This document shows positions 1 to 9,197 of a stretch of 64,000 nucleotides of DNA, piece by piece (within the stretch, counting starts at the first letter, position 1; every line of letters starts with the position of its first letter). Location of the stretch: assembly GCF_000019785.1 (NCBI RefSeq), contig NC_010524.1, positions 4,762,001 to 4,826,000 on the forward strand. The letters are read 5' to 3'. A program made the translations under genes and the position numbers. The stretch is from Leptothrix cholodnii SP-6 (GTDB taxonomy: Bacteria; Pseudomonadota; Gammaproteobacteria; Burkholderiales; Burkholderiaceae_C). A model generated the notes under the pieces. It was not told where the DNA came from. It worked only from the letters and a program-made list of their open reading frames with translations, and did not search any database.

Positions 1-174
1 GGGCTCGGCCGCCTCGCTCATGTCGACGCCGTAGCGGCGCACGAAGCGGCGGATGATGCCGGTGGTGACGGCGCCGGCTTGCGCCGAGGCGACCCGGCCC
101 GCCAATGCGGTCAGGGCCTGTTTGGGCAGCAGGTATTGCGGCAGGACGGCAAGGCGGTCGGACAAGGCAGGCAC
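1..174 (-). CDS. psd: Phosphatidylserine decarboxylase, N-terminal part (runs off window start)
   Basis: The reading frame encodes about 58 residues and leaves the window at base 1. It contains the conserved proteobacterial N-terminal stretches SDRLAVLPQYLLPK and RRFVRRYGVDMSEA, known from Psd, which decarboxylates phosphatidylserine to phosphatidylethanolamine at the inner membrane. The catalytic LGST self-cleavage site lies outside the window. The start is uncertain: GTG at 174 gives MPALSDRL, while TTG at 165 gives MSDRL, the usual start in relatives. Family identity is fairly secure from these motifs; the rest of the protein cannot be seen. Confidence 0.75.
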   Translation of the reverse strand, partial: MPALSDRLAVLPQYLLPKQALTALAGRVASAQAGAVTTGIIRRFVRRYGVDMSEAAEP

Positions 175-314
175 CGGCAGTGGCTCAATCGGGGCGTCAG
201 TGTATCGACCGCAACGCCGCACCCGGCAAGCGTTTCGGCTTGTGCAAACGCATGACCTTTGAGCGGGATCGGCGTATGGTTGCCGGACAAATCAACTGAC
301 ACAGGAGTACTGCG

Positions 315-626
315 ATGAGTGATTTCACCGCCGCCCAGAAGGACAAGCTGATGGCTGAATTGCGCATGGTCGTGAGCGACGCCGAGCAGTTGCTCGAATC
401 CACCGCCGGCCAGGTCGGTGAAGGCGCGGCCGAGGCGCGCGGGCGCATCCAGGCCCGTCTGCAGCAGACCAAGGAGACCCTCCAGCGCCTGCAGGAGACC
501 GCCGTCACACGCGCCAAGGAAGCCGGCCAGGCCACCGACGTCTACGTGCACGACAACCCCTGGAAATCGATCGGCGTGGCCGCCGGCGTCGGCCTGCTGG
601 TCGGCATCCTGATCGGCCGGCGCTGA
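315..626 (+). CDS. DUF883 family protein, YqjD/ElaB-like membrane anchor
   Basis: This 103-residue protein has a long amphipathic helical region (about residues 5-75, rich in Q, E, R and A) and a C-terminal segment from about residue 80 (DNPWKSIGVAAGVG) that forms one membrane helix ending in GRR. That layout matches YqjD/ElaB proteins, which in E. coli are tail-anchored in the inner membrane and bind ribosomes in stationary phase. An RBS-like AGGAG precedes the ATG. It starts a three-gene cluster with a YqjE-like and a YqjK-like gene, the same order as in E. coli, which supports the call. Confidence 0.85.
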   Translation: MSDFTAAQKDKLMAELRMVVSDAEQLLESTAGQVGEGAAEARGRIQARLQQTKETLQRLQETAVTRAKEAGQATDVYVHDNPWKSIGVAAGVGLLVGILIGRR

Positions 627-686
627 AACGATGGCTCATGAGATGAGCCCGTTGCGTGATCCCGGCCGCGTGCGGGGTCGCTGAGG

Positions 687-1076
687 ATGGCGCTCGACTT
701 CGCGTCGCGCCTGGCCGCCCGCCTGCAGCGGGTGGCCGACCTGGGTCTGTCGCTGTTGCAGACCCGACTCGAACTGCTCGGCATCGAGTTGCAGCAAGAG
801 GTACTGCGCCTGTTCGACGCCGTGGCGCGGGCCGCGCTGGCGATGCTGCTGCTGGCCTTCGGTCTGTTCTTTGCCGTCGCGCTGCTGGTCGTGCTGCTGT
901 GGGACGGCCATCGGCTGTGGGCCCTCGGCGGCGCGGCGGTGCTGTTCCTGGCCAGCGGCGCCTGGCTGATGCGCGATGCGCGCATGCGCCTGCAGCCCAG
1001 CCCGGGCGGCAGCTTTGCCGCCAGCGTCGACGAGCTGGCCAAGGACCGCGCCCAGGTCGGCGCGCCGCCCGAATGA
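687..1076 (+). CDS. YqjE-like phage-holin family membrane protein
   Basis: The 129-residue protein has an N-terminal amphipathic helix (about 1-45) and two hydrophobic segments (about 47-72 and 77-97), the pattern of the phage holin superfamily III / YqjE group. The biochemical role of YqjE is unknown; it accompanies YqjD in many proteobacteria. Its TGA stop overlaps the next gene's ATG (ATGA at 1073-1076), so the two are probably translationally coupled. Confidence 0.8.
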   Translation: MALDFASRLAARLQRVADLGLSLLQTRLELLGIELQQEVLRLFDAVARAALAMLLLAFGLFFAVALLVVLLWDGHRLWALGGAAVLFLASGAWLMRDARMRLQPSPGGSFAASVDELAKDRAQVGAPPE

Positions 1077-1504
1077 ACACGCCCCGACGCATCACGCGCA
1101 CCGTCGACCTCTGGGCCGTGCCGCTGCTCCAGCGCAAGCGCGAGCTTGTGCTGCGCAGCGATGCCTTGCGGCTGGGCCTGGCGGCCGAGTGCCGCGAGGG
1201 CTGGCAGGCGCTGCGCGAGCCGCTCGATCACGCCTGGACCTGGCGCACGCGGCTGCTGCGGGTCTGGCAGGCGGGCCAGTCGATCACCGCCCGTCGGCCG
1301 TGGCTGCTGCTGGCCGTGCCGCTGGCGTGGCGGCTGCTGCGGCGGGTCTTGCGGCGGCGCCGGTCCGCGGCCTCCACCACCTCGAGCGCCGTGCGCTGGG
1401 CTGGGCGGCTGTCGACCTGGTGGAGCGCCTGGCGGGTGCTCAAGCCGGTGGTACAGGCCTGGCTCGACGAATCGGGCCCGACGCGGCCGGGCCGCACGCG
1501 GTGA
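1073..1504 (+). CDS. YqjK-like basic membrane-associated protein
   Basis: Starting at the ATG that overlaps the previous stop, this frame encodes 143 residues. It is very rich in Arg and Trp and contains a short hydrophobic stretch (RRPWLLLAVPLAWRLLRRVL, near residues 80-99). Sequence similarity to YqjK is weak by eye, but position, size, basic composition and overlap with the yqjE-like gene support the assignment. Function is unknown; it presumably acts with YqjD and YqjE at the membrane. Confidence 0.6.
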   Translation: MNTPRRITRTVDLWAVPLLQRKRELVLRSDALRLGLAAECREGWQALREPLDHAWTWRTRLLRVWQAGQSITARRPWLLLAVPLAWRLLRRVLRRRRSAASTTSSAVRWAGRLSTWWSAWRVLKPVVQAWLDESGPTRPGRTR

Positions 1505-1524
1505 TCCCGTTCAGATCCTCGGCG

Positions 1525-1956
1525 TCAGGCCGTTCGGGGCGCCTCAGTTGCCTGGCGGCTCGCACAGCCGGTCGGTCGGTCATGGCGCAGATAGAGGTCG
1601 GTATCGGGCAGCGATTGCCGCAAGGCCTCGAAGGCCTCCTCGGCCAGCCGTCTGGCGTCGGTGCACAGGCCCTGGCCCATGCGCAAGGTCAGTGTGGCCT
1701 CGCCGTCGCCGATGTCCAGGCCCTGCACCCGGCCACTCTCGACGATGCTGTGGCCGCCCTGGGCCTCGCGCACCTGCCTTAGCGCCTCGAAGACCCGCTC
1801 GATGAGCTGCGGATCGCCGCTGAGCCGCGGCGCGGTGACGTCAGCGGCGGCCGGTTCGTCGCCGACACAACCGCCGCAGCCGGTGTCGATCGGGGATTCG
1901 GGTGCGGCCGGATGGCGGGCGGGCTGGATCCAGATGGCGGTCGGGCGGTCGTGCAT
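1525..1956 (-). CDS. MIP18/DUF59-family Fe-S assembly-like protein (second of two)
   Basis: The 143-residue protein has a DUF59-like core, roughly residues 50-125, with VFEALRQVREAQGGHSIVESG in place of the family's AL..V.DPE...IVdLGLV. The cysteine of the usual T-x-CP region aligns poorly (GQGLCTDARR). DUF59 proteins such as SufT and MIP18 help load iron-sulfur clusters. A CGGC pair near residue 28 may be redox active. The start is chosen at ATG 1956; an in-frame TTG at 2004 would put the N-terminus across the FNR-like palindrome. It is a diverged paralogue of the gene immediately upstream. Confidence 0.6.
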   Translation of the reverse strand: MHDRPTAIWIQPARHPAAPESPIDTGCGGCVGDEPAAADVTAPRLSGDPQLIERVFEALRQVREAQGGHSIVESGRVQGLDIGDGEATLTLRMGQGLCTDARRLAEEAFEALRQSLPDTDLYLRHDRPTGCASRQATEAPRTA

Positions 1957-1990
1957 GGGCGGATCATCCCCCGGGCCGGGGGGCTCGCGC

Positions 1991-2020
1991 TTGATCGGGC
2001 TCAAATTTGACGGAAGTCAA
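1991..2020 (-). promoter_or_regulatory. Two tandem FNR/DNR-type palindromes
   Basis: In the 69-bp gap between the two DUF59 genes lie TTGAT-CGGG-CTCAA (1991-2004) and a perfect TTGAC-GGAA-GTCAA (2007-2020). Both fit the TTGAT-N4-ATCAA plan of FNR/ANR/DNR sites with few mismatches, and their centres are 16 bp apart. They sit about 35-65 bp upstream of the ATG at 1956. Binding by an oxygen- or NO-responsive Crp/Fnr regulator is inferred from the pattern only. Confidence 0.55.
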
Positions 2021-2025
2021 TGGGG

Positions 2026-2421
2026 TCAGCCGACCGTCCAGCCCATGCGCCGCCGCAGGGCGGTGCTGGCGCGCTTGGGTTCCCATTCGACCCACGGGTC
2101 GTGGCTGACGTAGATGTCGGTGTCGGGCAGGGCGCGCTGCATGGCCCGCAGCGCCCGGTCGGCGGCAAAGTCGCACAGCGGGCATTCCGGCCCGGTGCTC
2201 ACCAGTTGCAGCCGCGCCTCGCCGGGGCTCAGCCGCAGGGATTCGACCAGCCCGAGCTCGACGATATCCGCGCCGACGTCAGGGTCTTGTACCTCGCGCA
2301 GCGCGCTCAGCGTGCGCATCAGCGCCTCGGGCGGGCCGGCCAGCACCAGCTCGGGCACAGCCAGGGGGCAGAAGGGCGAGGCGACCATGATCGTCGTGGC
2401 GGTCGGTTCGAAGTGATGCAT
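2026..2421 (-). CDS. MIP18/DUF59-family metal-sulfur cluster assembly factor (first of two)
   Basis: The 131-residue protein carries a clear DUF59 core: [20 protein letters not shown] followed by a strand-rich section and [16 protein letters not shown], which includes the family's conserved Cys-Pro. Such proteins act in Fe-S cluster maturation. The start at 2421 is supported by a GGAGG six bases upstream; the frame is open further upstream but without a better site. It is transcribed divergently from the B12-dependent ribonucleotide reductase and followed 69 bp later by a paralogue behind two FNR-like boxes. Confidence 0.75.
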   Translation of the reverse strand: MHHFEPTATTIMVASPFCPLAVPELVLAGPPEALMRTLSALREVQDPDVGADIVELGLVESLRLSPGEARLQLVSTGPECPLCDFAADRALRAMQRALPDTDIYVSHDPWVEWEPKRASTALRRRMGWTVG

Positions 2422-2628
2422 GGCGGGCCTCCGGCAGCGCCGCACGTGGCGCGATGCGTGGCACTATCCTCGGCAGACCGCTCTCCGGTTTGCGGCGGGT
2501 CAAGCCCCGCCCGATCGCCAGCGGCGAGTCGCGTCAAGTCTGATCTAGCGCGAATTGCATCACCGTGCCGGAGCCCCGTCGCCCGTCGCGCGCCTATGCT
2601 CCGCACCCGCACGCTCGAGGAATGCCCC

Positions 2629-5600
2629 ATGAATGACCTGCAACGCCAGGATATGTCCCTGTTTTCAGACCTTGCCGAAGCCCGTGTCAACGGTGCCTCC
2701 CGCGGCGCGGCGCGCGCCTTGCCGGAACAACCTATCAGCGCCGAAGTGCTGATCGAGAAATATGCCAAGGGCGACGAATCGAGCATCGAGCAGGTGCGCC
2801 GCCGTGTCGCCGCCGCGCTCGCCTCGGTCGAGGCACCCGAGGCGCGCGAGCTCTGGACCGAGCGTTTCCTGGCCGCCCAGGAGCGCGGTTTCGTGCCCGC
2901 CGGGCGCATCGCCTCGGCCGCCGGCACCACGCTCAGCGCCACGCTGATCAACTGCTTCGTGCAGCCGGTGGGCGACTCGATCGCCGAGCCCGAAGAAGGC
3001 TTCCCGGGCATCTACACCGCGCTGACCGAAGCGGCCGAAACGATGCGCCGCGGTGGCGGCGTCGGCTACGACTTCAGCCGCATCCGCCCCTACGGCGCCT
3101 GGGTCGGCAGCACGCAGAGCCACGCCAGCGGCCCGGTCAGCTACATGCGCGTGTTCGACCGCAGCTGCGAGACGGTCGAATCCGCCGGCAGCCGCCGCGG
3201 CGCCCAGATGGGCGTGCTGCGCTGCGATCACCCGGACGTCGAGGCCTTCATCCACGCCAAGGACAAGGGCGACCTGAAGAACTTCAACATCTCGGTCGGC
3301 GTGACCGACGTCTTCATGAAGGCGGTCGAGGCCGACACCGACGTCGACCTGGTGCACAAGGCCGAGCCCGGCGAGAAGCAGAAAGCCGCCGGCGCCCGCC
3401 AGCGCGCCGATGGCCTGTGGGTCTACCGCAGCGTGCGCGCGCGCGACCTGTGGGACCAGATCATGCGGTCGACCTACGACCACGCCGAACCGGGCGTGCT
3501 GTTCCTGGACCGCATCAACCAGGACAACAACCTCAGTTACTGCGAGACCATCGCGGCGACCAACCCGTGTGCCGAACAACCACTGCCGCCCTACGGCTGC
3601 TGCTGCCTCGGCTCGGTCGACCTGACGCACTTCGTGCAGCGCCCGTTCGAGTCCGACGCCTCGTTCGACGACGCCGCCTTCGCCGAGGTCTGCGCGACCG
3701 CCACCCGCATGCTCGACAACGTGCTCGACGCCACCGTCTGGCCGTTGCCCGCGCAGCAGCAGGAGGCCGCCAACAAGCGCCGCGTCGGCCTCGGTTTCAC
3801 CGGCCTGGGCGACGCGCTGATCATGCTCGGCCTGCGCTACGACACGCCGGCCGCGCGCGCGATGGCCACGCACATCAGCGAGGTCATGCGCGACGCCGCC
3901 TACATCGCGTCGAGCGACCTGGCGCAGGAGCGCGGTGCGTTCCCGCTCTTCAACGCCGATCTCTACCTGAGTGGCAACAGCTTCGCCTCGCGCCTGCCCG
4001 CGGCCGTCAAGGAGCACATCCGCGTCAACGGCCTGCGCAACTCGCACCTGCTGTCGATCGCGCCCACCGGCACCATCAGCCTGGCCTTTGCCGACAACGC
4101 CTCCAACGGCATCGAGCCGCCGTTCAGCTGGACCTACACCCGCAAGAAGCGCGAGGCCGACGGCACGTTCAAGGAGTTCGCGGTCGAGGACCACGCCTGG
4201 CGCCTGTACCGCCACCTCAAGGGCGCCGACGCGCCGCTGACCGACGCCTTCGTCACCGCGCTCGAGATGAGCGCCGAGGCGCACGAATCGATGGTGGCGG
4301 CGGTCGCGCCGTGCATCGACACCTCGATCAGCAAGACCGTCAACGTGCCGGCCGACTACCCGTACGAGGACTTCCAGGGCCTCTACATGGCGGCCTGGAA
4401 ATCCGGCCTCAAGGGCCTGGCGACGTATCGTCCGAACAGCGTGCTGGGCTCGGTGCTGAGCGTCACACCCACCGTGCCCGTCGTCGCCGAAACCGCCGCC
4501 ACGCCGCAGCCGTTGACCGTGCCCGTCAGCCTGGGCACGCCGCTCGACGCCGGCAGCGCCAACCAGCGCCTGCGTGTCGACCGCCTGCCGCAGCCGGTGC
4601 TCGCCTCGCTGCGCTGGCCCAGCCGGCCGGACCTGAGCAACGGCAACCCGGCCTGGAGCTACATGATCCAGCACCCGCACGGCGACTTCGCGCTGTTCGT
4701 CGGCGAGCTGCCGGCCGAGGCCGGCCCCGACGCCGGCCTGTTCGACAAGACCCTGCCGTTCGAGGTCTGGGTCAACGGCGCCGAACAGCCGCGCGGCCTG
4801 GGCGCGCTGGCCAAGACGCTGTCGATGGACATGCGTGCCAACGACCCGAGCTGGCTCAAGCTCAAGCTCGACGCGCTCGCCACCGTCGCCGAAGAGCGCG
4901 CCTTCGACATGCCCTTCCCGCCCACCGGCGAGAAGCGCCTGTTCCCCGGCGTGGTGGCGGCCACCGCGGCGGTGATCCGCTGGCGCTGCGAGCAGCTCGG
5001 CGCGCTGCAGGAAGGCGGCCCGACCCCCGTGCTCGACGCCATGTTCAGCCGCGACGAGCCGCGCACCGGCACCGACGGCACGCTGGCCTGGGCGGTCGAC
5101 ATCCACAACCCGGCCACCGGCGAGGAGTTCACCCTCACGCTCAAGGAAGTGACGCTGCCCACGCCCGAAGGTGGCCACGTCACGCGGCCCTGCGCGATCG
5201 GCTTCGCCGGCAACTACCCGCGTGCGCTCGACGGCCTGGCGCGCCTGCTGTCGCTCGACATGCGCGTGATCGACCCGGCCTGGATCGGCATGAAGCTGCG
5301 CAAGCTGCTCAACGTCGGCGAACCGCTCGGCCACTTCATGGCGCCGATCCCGGGCCAGAAACGCCAGCAGATCTGGCCCAGCACCGTCGCCTACGTGGCG
5401 CGGCTGGTGATCCACCGCTACGCGATGCTGGGCGTGCTGACCGAAGAAGGCGAGCCCGTCAGCGCGATGGGCGTGCTGGCCGCACCGCAACGCGCGGTTG
5501 CCGCCGGGGCGTCCTCGGGCGCTGCCGTCAGCGGCGCCGCCAGCGCCCCGATGGCCGGCTCGCCCTGCCCGGAGTGCGGCAACGCCACGATGATCCACAA

Positions 5601-5652
5601 GGACGGGTGCGATTTCTGCACCAGCTGTGGCTTCGTGGGTGCGTGTGGTTGA
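2629..5652 (+). CDS. nrdJ: Adenosylcobalamin-dependent ribonucleoside-diphosphate reductase (class II)
   Basis: The 1007-residue enzyme reduces ribonucleotides to deoxyribonucleotides using adenosylcobalamin, so it works with or without oxygen. Cys109 in INCFVQP is a likely redox cysteine, and the finger-loop NPCAEQPL (residues 312-319) holds the radical Cys314. After the catalytic barrel come two related repeats (about 610-760 and 780-910) and a C-terminal cysteine cluster (C980, C983, C994, C997, C1000, C1006) like the zinc-finger/redox tail of this family. ATG 2629 has GAGGAA seven bases upstream. Its stop overlaps the next gene's start (TGATG). Confidence 0.93.
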   Translation: MNDLQRQDMSLFSDLAEARVNGASRGAARALPEQPISAEVLIEKYAKGDESSIEQVRRRVAAALASVEAPEARELWTERFLAAQERGFVPAGRIASAAGTTLSATLINCFVQPVGDSIAEPEEGFPGIYTALTEAAETMRRGGGVGYDFSRIRPYGAWVGSTQSHASGPVSYMRVFDRSCETVESAGSRRGAQMGVLRCDHPDVEAFIHAKDKGDLKNFNISVGVTDVFMKAVEADTDVDLVHKAEPGEKQKAAGARQRADGLWVYRSVRARDLWDQIMRSTYDHAEPGVLFLDRINQDNNLSYCETIAATNPCAEQPLPPYGCCCLGSVDLTHFVQRPFESDASFDDAAFAEVCATATRMLDNVLDATVWPLPAQQQEAANKRRVGLGFTGLGDALIMLGLRYDTPAARAMATHISEVMRDAAYIASSDLAQERGAFPLFNADLYLSGNSFASRLPAAVKEHIRVNGLRNSHLLSIAPTGTISLAFADNASNGIEPPFSWTYTRKKREADGTFKEFAVEDHAWRLYRHLKGADAPLTDAFVTALEMSAEAHESMVAAVAPCIDTSISKTVNVPADYPYEDFQGLYMAAWKSGLKGLATYRPNSVLGSVLSVTPTVPVVAETAATPQPLTVPVSLGTPLDAGSANQRLRVDRLPQPVLASLRWPSRPDLSNGNPAWSYMIQHPHGDFALFVGELPAEAGPDAGLFDKTLPFEVWVNGAEQPRGLGALAKTLSMDMRANDPSWLKLKLDALATVAEERAFDMPFPPTGEKRLFPGVVAATAAVIRWRCEQLGALQEGGPTPVLDAMFSRDEPRTGTDGTLAWAVDIHNPATGEEFTLTLKEVTLPTPEGGHVTRPCAIGFAGNYPRALDGLARLLSLDMRVIDPAWIGMKLRKLLNVGEPLGHFMAPIPGQKRQQIWPSTVAYVARLVIHRYAMLGVLTEEGEPVSAMGVLAAPQRAVAAGASSGAAVSGAASAPMAGSPCPECGNATMIHKDGCDFCTSCGFVGACG

Positions 5653-6050
5653 TGGCCAGTCTCGACACCAACGTGCTGGTGCGCTGGCTGGTCGATGACG
5701 ATCCGGCGCAATCGGAAACAGTTCGGCGGTTGATGGAACAGGCAGTGGCTCGTGAGGAGCCCTTGTTCATGTCCTCGACCGTCCTGCTCGAACTTGAATG
5801 GGTGCTGCGCACCAGCTACGGGTGCAGCAAGCCGGACGTGTTGCAGATGTTCAATGCACTGCTCGAATCACGCGAACTGGTGTTCGAGAACGAGGCCGCC
5901 GTGGAACGTGCGCTGAACCTGTATCGCGTCGGCAATGCAGATTTCGGCGAGTGTCTGCATGTCGGCATCGCAGGTGCTGCGTTGCAGGGGCCGATGTGGA
6001 CGTTTGATCGCAAGGCGGCCCGACTGTCCGGAGCCCAATTGCTGACTTGA
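5652..6050 (+). CDS. PIN-domain ribonuclease, VapC-like toxin
   Basis: This 132-residue protein is a single PIN domain. Candidate acidic metal ligands are D5 (SLDTN), E47 or E49 (LLELEW), D97 and E100 (NADFGE) and D119 (TFDRKA); an Asp is more usual at position 100. PIN toxins cleave RNA, often tRNA. The ATG shares its A with the stop codon of nrdJ, so it probably has no promoter of its own close by and may be read through from nrdJ. No antitoxin precedes it; an AbrB-type antitoxin lies downstream on the opposite strand. Confidence 0.85.
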   Translation: MASLDTNVLVRWLVDDDPAQSETVRRLMEQAVAREEPLFMSSTVLLELEWVLRTSYGCSKPDVLQMFNALLESRELVFENEAAVERALNLYRVGNADFGECLHVGIAGAALQGPMWTFDRKAARLSGAQLLT

Positions 6051-6055
6051 CGCGG

Positions 6056-6079
6056 TCGGCAGGGATCAGTCCCTGCCGA
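6056..6079. terminator. Hairpin between convergent toxin and antitoxin genes
   Basis: A perfect 10-bp inverted repeat (TCGGCAGGGA / TCCCTGCCGA) with a TCAG loop lies between the two genes. The loop contains the antitoxin's stop codon (6066-6068). There is no convincing T-run immediately after it on either strand, so intrinsic termination is possible but unproven. Confidence 0.5.
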
Positions 6080-6293
6080 TGCGCATCTTTTCCACCGGGA
6101 CGCTTGGCGCGTCGCCCTCGCGCCGCAGCATTCCCCGCAGTTCCAGAACGGACCGGGTCTTGGCCCGCATCACGATGGTGCCGTCGTCAAGACGGGTGAA
6201 GACGATGCGGTCTTGTGCCGTCACACCCATCGCCTTGCGGATATCAGCCGGAATGGTGATCTGGCCTTTGCTGGTGAGAGTGGCTTCCGACAT
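6066..6293 (-). CDS. AbrB/MazE/SpoVT-family antitoxin-like transcription factor
   Basis: The 75-residue protein begins with a swapped-hairpin DNA-binding domain (about 1-48: SEATLTSKGQITIPADIRKA then LDDGTIVMRAK), followed by a C-terminal tail of the kind that wraps a toxin. AAGGA lies eight bases before the ATG. It is probably the partner of the PIN protein at 5652-6050, but the pair is convergent rather than the usual antitoxin-first operon. Autoregulation through the upstream region is likely by family, though no clear operator is seen. Confidence 0.85.
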   Translation of the reverse strand: MSEATLTSKGQITIPADIRKAMGVTAQDRIVFTRLDDGTIVMRAKTRSVLELRGMLRREGDAPSVPVEKMRIGRD

Positions 6294-6420
6294 GGGGTTT
6301 CCTTACAGTTTGGCGCATGGTAAGGCGAAGCTGATTTCGGGGGCAAGTTGCTCCGGTCTGACGACCCGGCCCGCCCGTCCACTCATGCCTTGCTGAATGC
6401 AGTCATCACGATGAAGATGA

Positions 6421-7455
<1,035 letters not shown>

Positions 7456-7459
7456 GTTG

Positions 7460-8284
7460 GTGATCCCGACAGAAGACCTGCGCGCCCTGCCGTCGGCCCC
7501 GGGCGTCTACCTGTTCCACGGCGAGTCCGCCCTGCCGCTCTACATCGGCAAGAGCGTCAACATCCGCTCGCGCGTGCTCTCGCATCTGCGCGAGCCGGGC
7601 GAGGCCCGCATGCTGTTGCAGACCCGCCGCGTGACGTGGATCCGCACCGCCGGCGAGATCGGCGCGCTGCTGCTCGAGTCGCGGCTCATCAAGGCGCAGC
7701 AGCCGCTCTACAACAAGCAGCTGCGCCGCTCGCGCGAGCTGTGTTCGTGGCGGTTCTGCGGTTCGCAGCCGGCCGTCGCGCCGGCGCTGGTGTATTCGCG
7801 AGACGTCGATTTCGCCGTCACCGACGGCCTGTTCGGCCTGTTTCGCTCGGCCCATGCGGCCAAGGATTTCCTGATCGACACCGCGCAGGCGCATCGCCTG
7901 TGCCTGGTGGCGCTGGGCCTCGAGCCGGCCACACGGCGTGGCTGCTTCGGGCTGCAGCTCGGGCGCTGCGACGGCGTGTGCGTGGGCCGCGAATCGGCCG
8001 CCTCCCATGCGCTGCGGGTGGCGCAGGCGCTGGCGCAGTGCGCCGTGCAGCGCTGGCCGTTTCCCGGTGCGGTCGGGCTGGTGGAGCGCGACGGCGACTG
8101 GGTCCAGACCCACGTGGTGCGCAACTGGCGCCATGAGCGCACGCTCGACGTCGGCGGCGCGCAAGACGCCCGCCCTCCGCTCGCCGACCCCGGTGCAGGC
8201 GCCGGCTTCGACCTCGACGCCTATCGCATCCTCGTCAAGCCGCTGCTCGACGGCGGCTGCGAGCGCATCCACCTCGAAGACTGA
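7460..8284 (+). CDS. GIY-YIG endonuclease, Cho/UvrC-like
   Basis: About 274 residues. The N-terminal GIY-YIG domain has GVY (15-17), YIG (28-30), a catalytic-type Arg in VNIRSRV and the Glu in LLLESRLIK. The remainder resembles the UvrC N-terminal half with Cys-rich features (RRGCFGLQLGRCDGVC). It lacks the UvrC C-terminal nuclease and HhH domains, so it is like Cho, which makes the 3' incision in nucleotide excision repair. GTG 7460 is chosen; TTG 7457 is directly before it. Confidence 0.8.
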   Translation: MIPTEDLRALPSAPGVYLFHGESALPLYIGKSVNIRSRVLSHLREPGEARMLLQTRRVTWIRTAGEIGALLLESRLIKAQQPLYNKQLRRSRELCSWRFCGSQPAVAPALVYSRDVDFAVTDGLFGLFRSAHAAKDFLIDTAQAHRLCLVALGLEPATRRGCFGLQLGRCDGVCVGRESAASHALRVAQALAQCAVQRWPFPGAVGLVERDGDWVQTHVVRNWRHERTLDVGGAQDARPPLADPGAGAGFDLDAYRILVKPLLDGGCERIHLED

Positions 8285-8290
8285 GCCCCG

Positions 8291-9121
8291 TCAGCGCCGA
8301 TCGGCCTTGACGACGTGTTCGGCCAGCACCGGCGTGTGGACCAGCGCGATGCTCAGCCACACCGCGGCGCTGAAGTACAGCGACATCCACAGCACCTCGG
8401 TGTGCCAGTCGGCCCAGCGGTGCGAGACCACGCAGCGCTGCGTGGCGTCGACCAGGCCTTGCGCGAGGCTCAGGTACTGGCGCCCCGCGGCCTCGTCGGC
8501 GAGCCAGCGCGACCAGTACATCGGCACGTCGACCAGCGCCATGAACGCGACATACGCCAGGCCGGCGGCGCACCAGACGCCGAGCACGTTGCGCAGCCTG
8601 GCATCGCAGCGCGGCCAGATCGCGATCAGCGCCGTGACCGCCAGCGCCGCACTCAGGCTCCAGATCGACGCCTCGGCGACGTGGCCGATGTTGGCGGTGG
8701 TCAGCACCGCGAACCAGGCGCAGGTCTCCGCCAGCGCGATCAGCGGCACCAGCGCGCGCGCCGTCACCTTGCCGATCCGGCTACCGGCTGCGTCCGCGAG
8801 TTCATCCATCAGCAGCGCCCACTGCGCGGCAAAACACAGCTCGGCCACGGTGGCCACGCTGCGCCCGACGATGACGGTCGACAGCCAGGTGTCGACCAGG
8901 CACACCCGTGGCACGTCGAAGAGCGGAAACACCGATCGGAACGCGCAGCCGCCCACGTAGGCCGCCGACAGCAGCAGCTGCAGCCGCCGCGCCGCATGTG
9001 CGTGCGGGCCCAGCGCGGTGCTGCGCCGTTCGAGCGACGAAGCCGACGCCGCCCATGCCAGCAGGTTGAACAGGCTGACCGTGCCGAGAAAGCCCCACCA
9101 AACGAGGATGTCGAGTGTCAT
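8291..9121 (-). CDS. Polytopic membrane protein of unknown function
   Basis: From ATG 9121 this frame gives 276 residues with about seven hydrophobic segments, including the N-terminal LDILVWWGFLGTVSLFNLLA and others around residues 45-65, 100-125, 140-160, 185-205 and 240-260. No catalytic motif is recognised. It is divergent from the exported DUF3616 protein gene, with about 75 bp between start codons, so the two may share control. The frame is open upstream to 9298, but that extension is not hydrophobic and overlaps the divergent gene. Confidence 0.7.
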   Translation of the reverse strand: MTLDILVWWGFLGTVSLFNLLAWAASASSLERRSTALGPHAHAARRLQLLLSAAYVGGCAFRSVFPLFDVPRVCLVDTWLSTVIVGRSVATVAELCFAAQWALLMDELADAAGSRIGKVTARALVPLIALAETCAWFAVLTTANIGHVAEASIWSLSAALAVTALIAIWPRCDARLRNVLGVWCAAGLAYVAFMALVDVPMYWSRWLADEAAGRQYLSLAQGLVDATQRCVVSHRWADWHTEVLWMSLYFSAAVWLSIALVHTPVLAEHVVKADRR

Positions 9122-9197
9122 GTCGTGTTGTTGTCGTGTATCGATCGATGGCGTGCGATGCTGTGGCGGCATCCCGTCCCCAGCGAGCGCAGCTTCC

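Noticed and set aside
2422..2628. Cobalamin riboswitch upstream of nrdJ
   Set aside because: No B12-box-like element or suitable leader structure was recognised, and the gap to the divergent gene is short.
2665..5598. 977-codon open frame antisense to nrdJ
   Set aside because: Composition (Arg, His, Gly, Asp, Val repeats) is that of a GC-rich shadow frame; nrdJ on the other strand has clear motifs.
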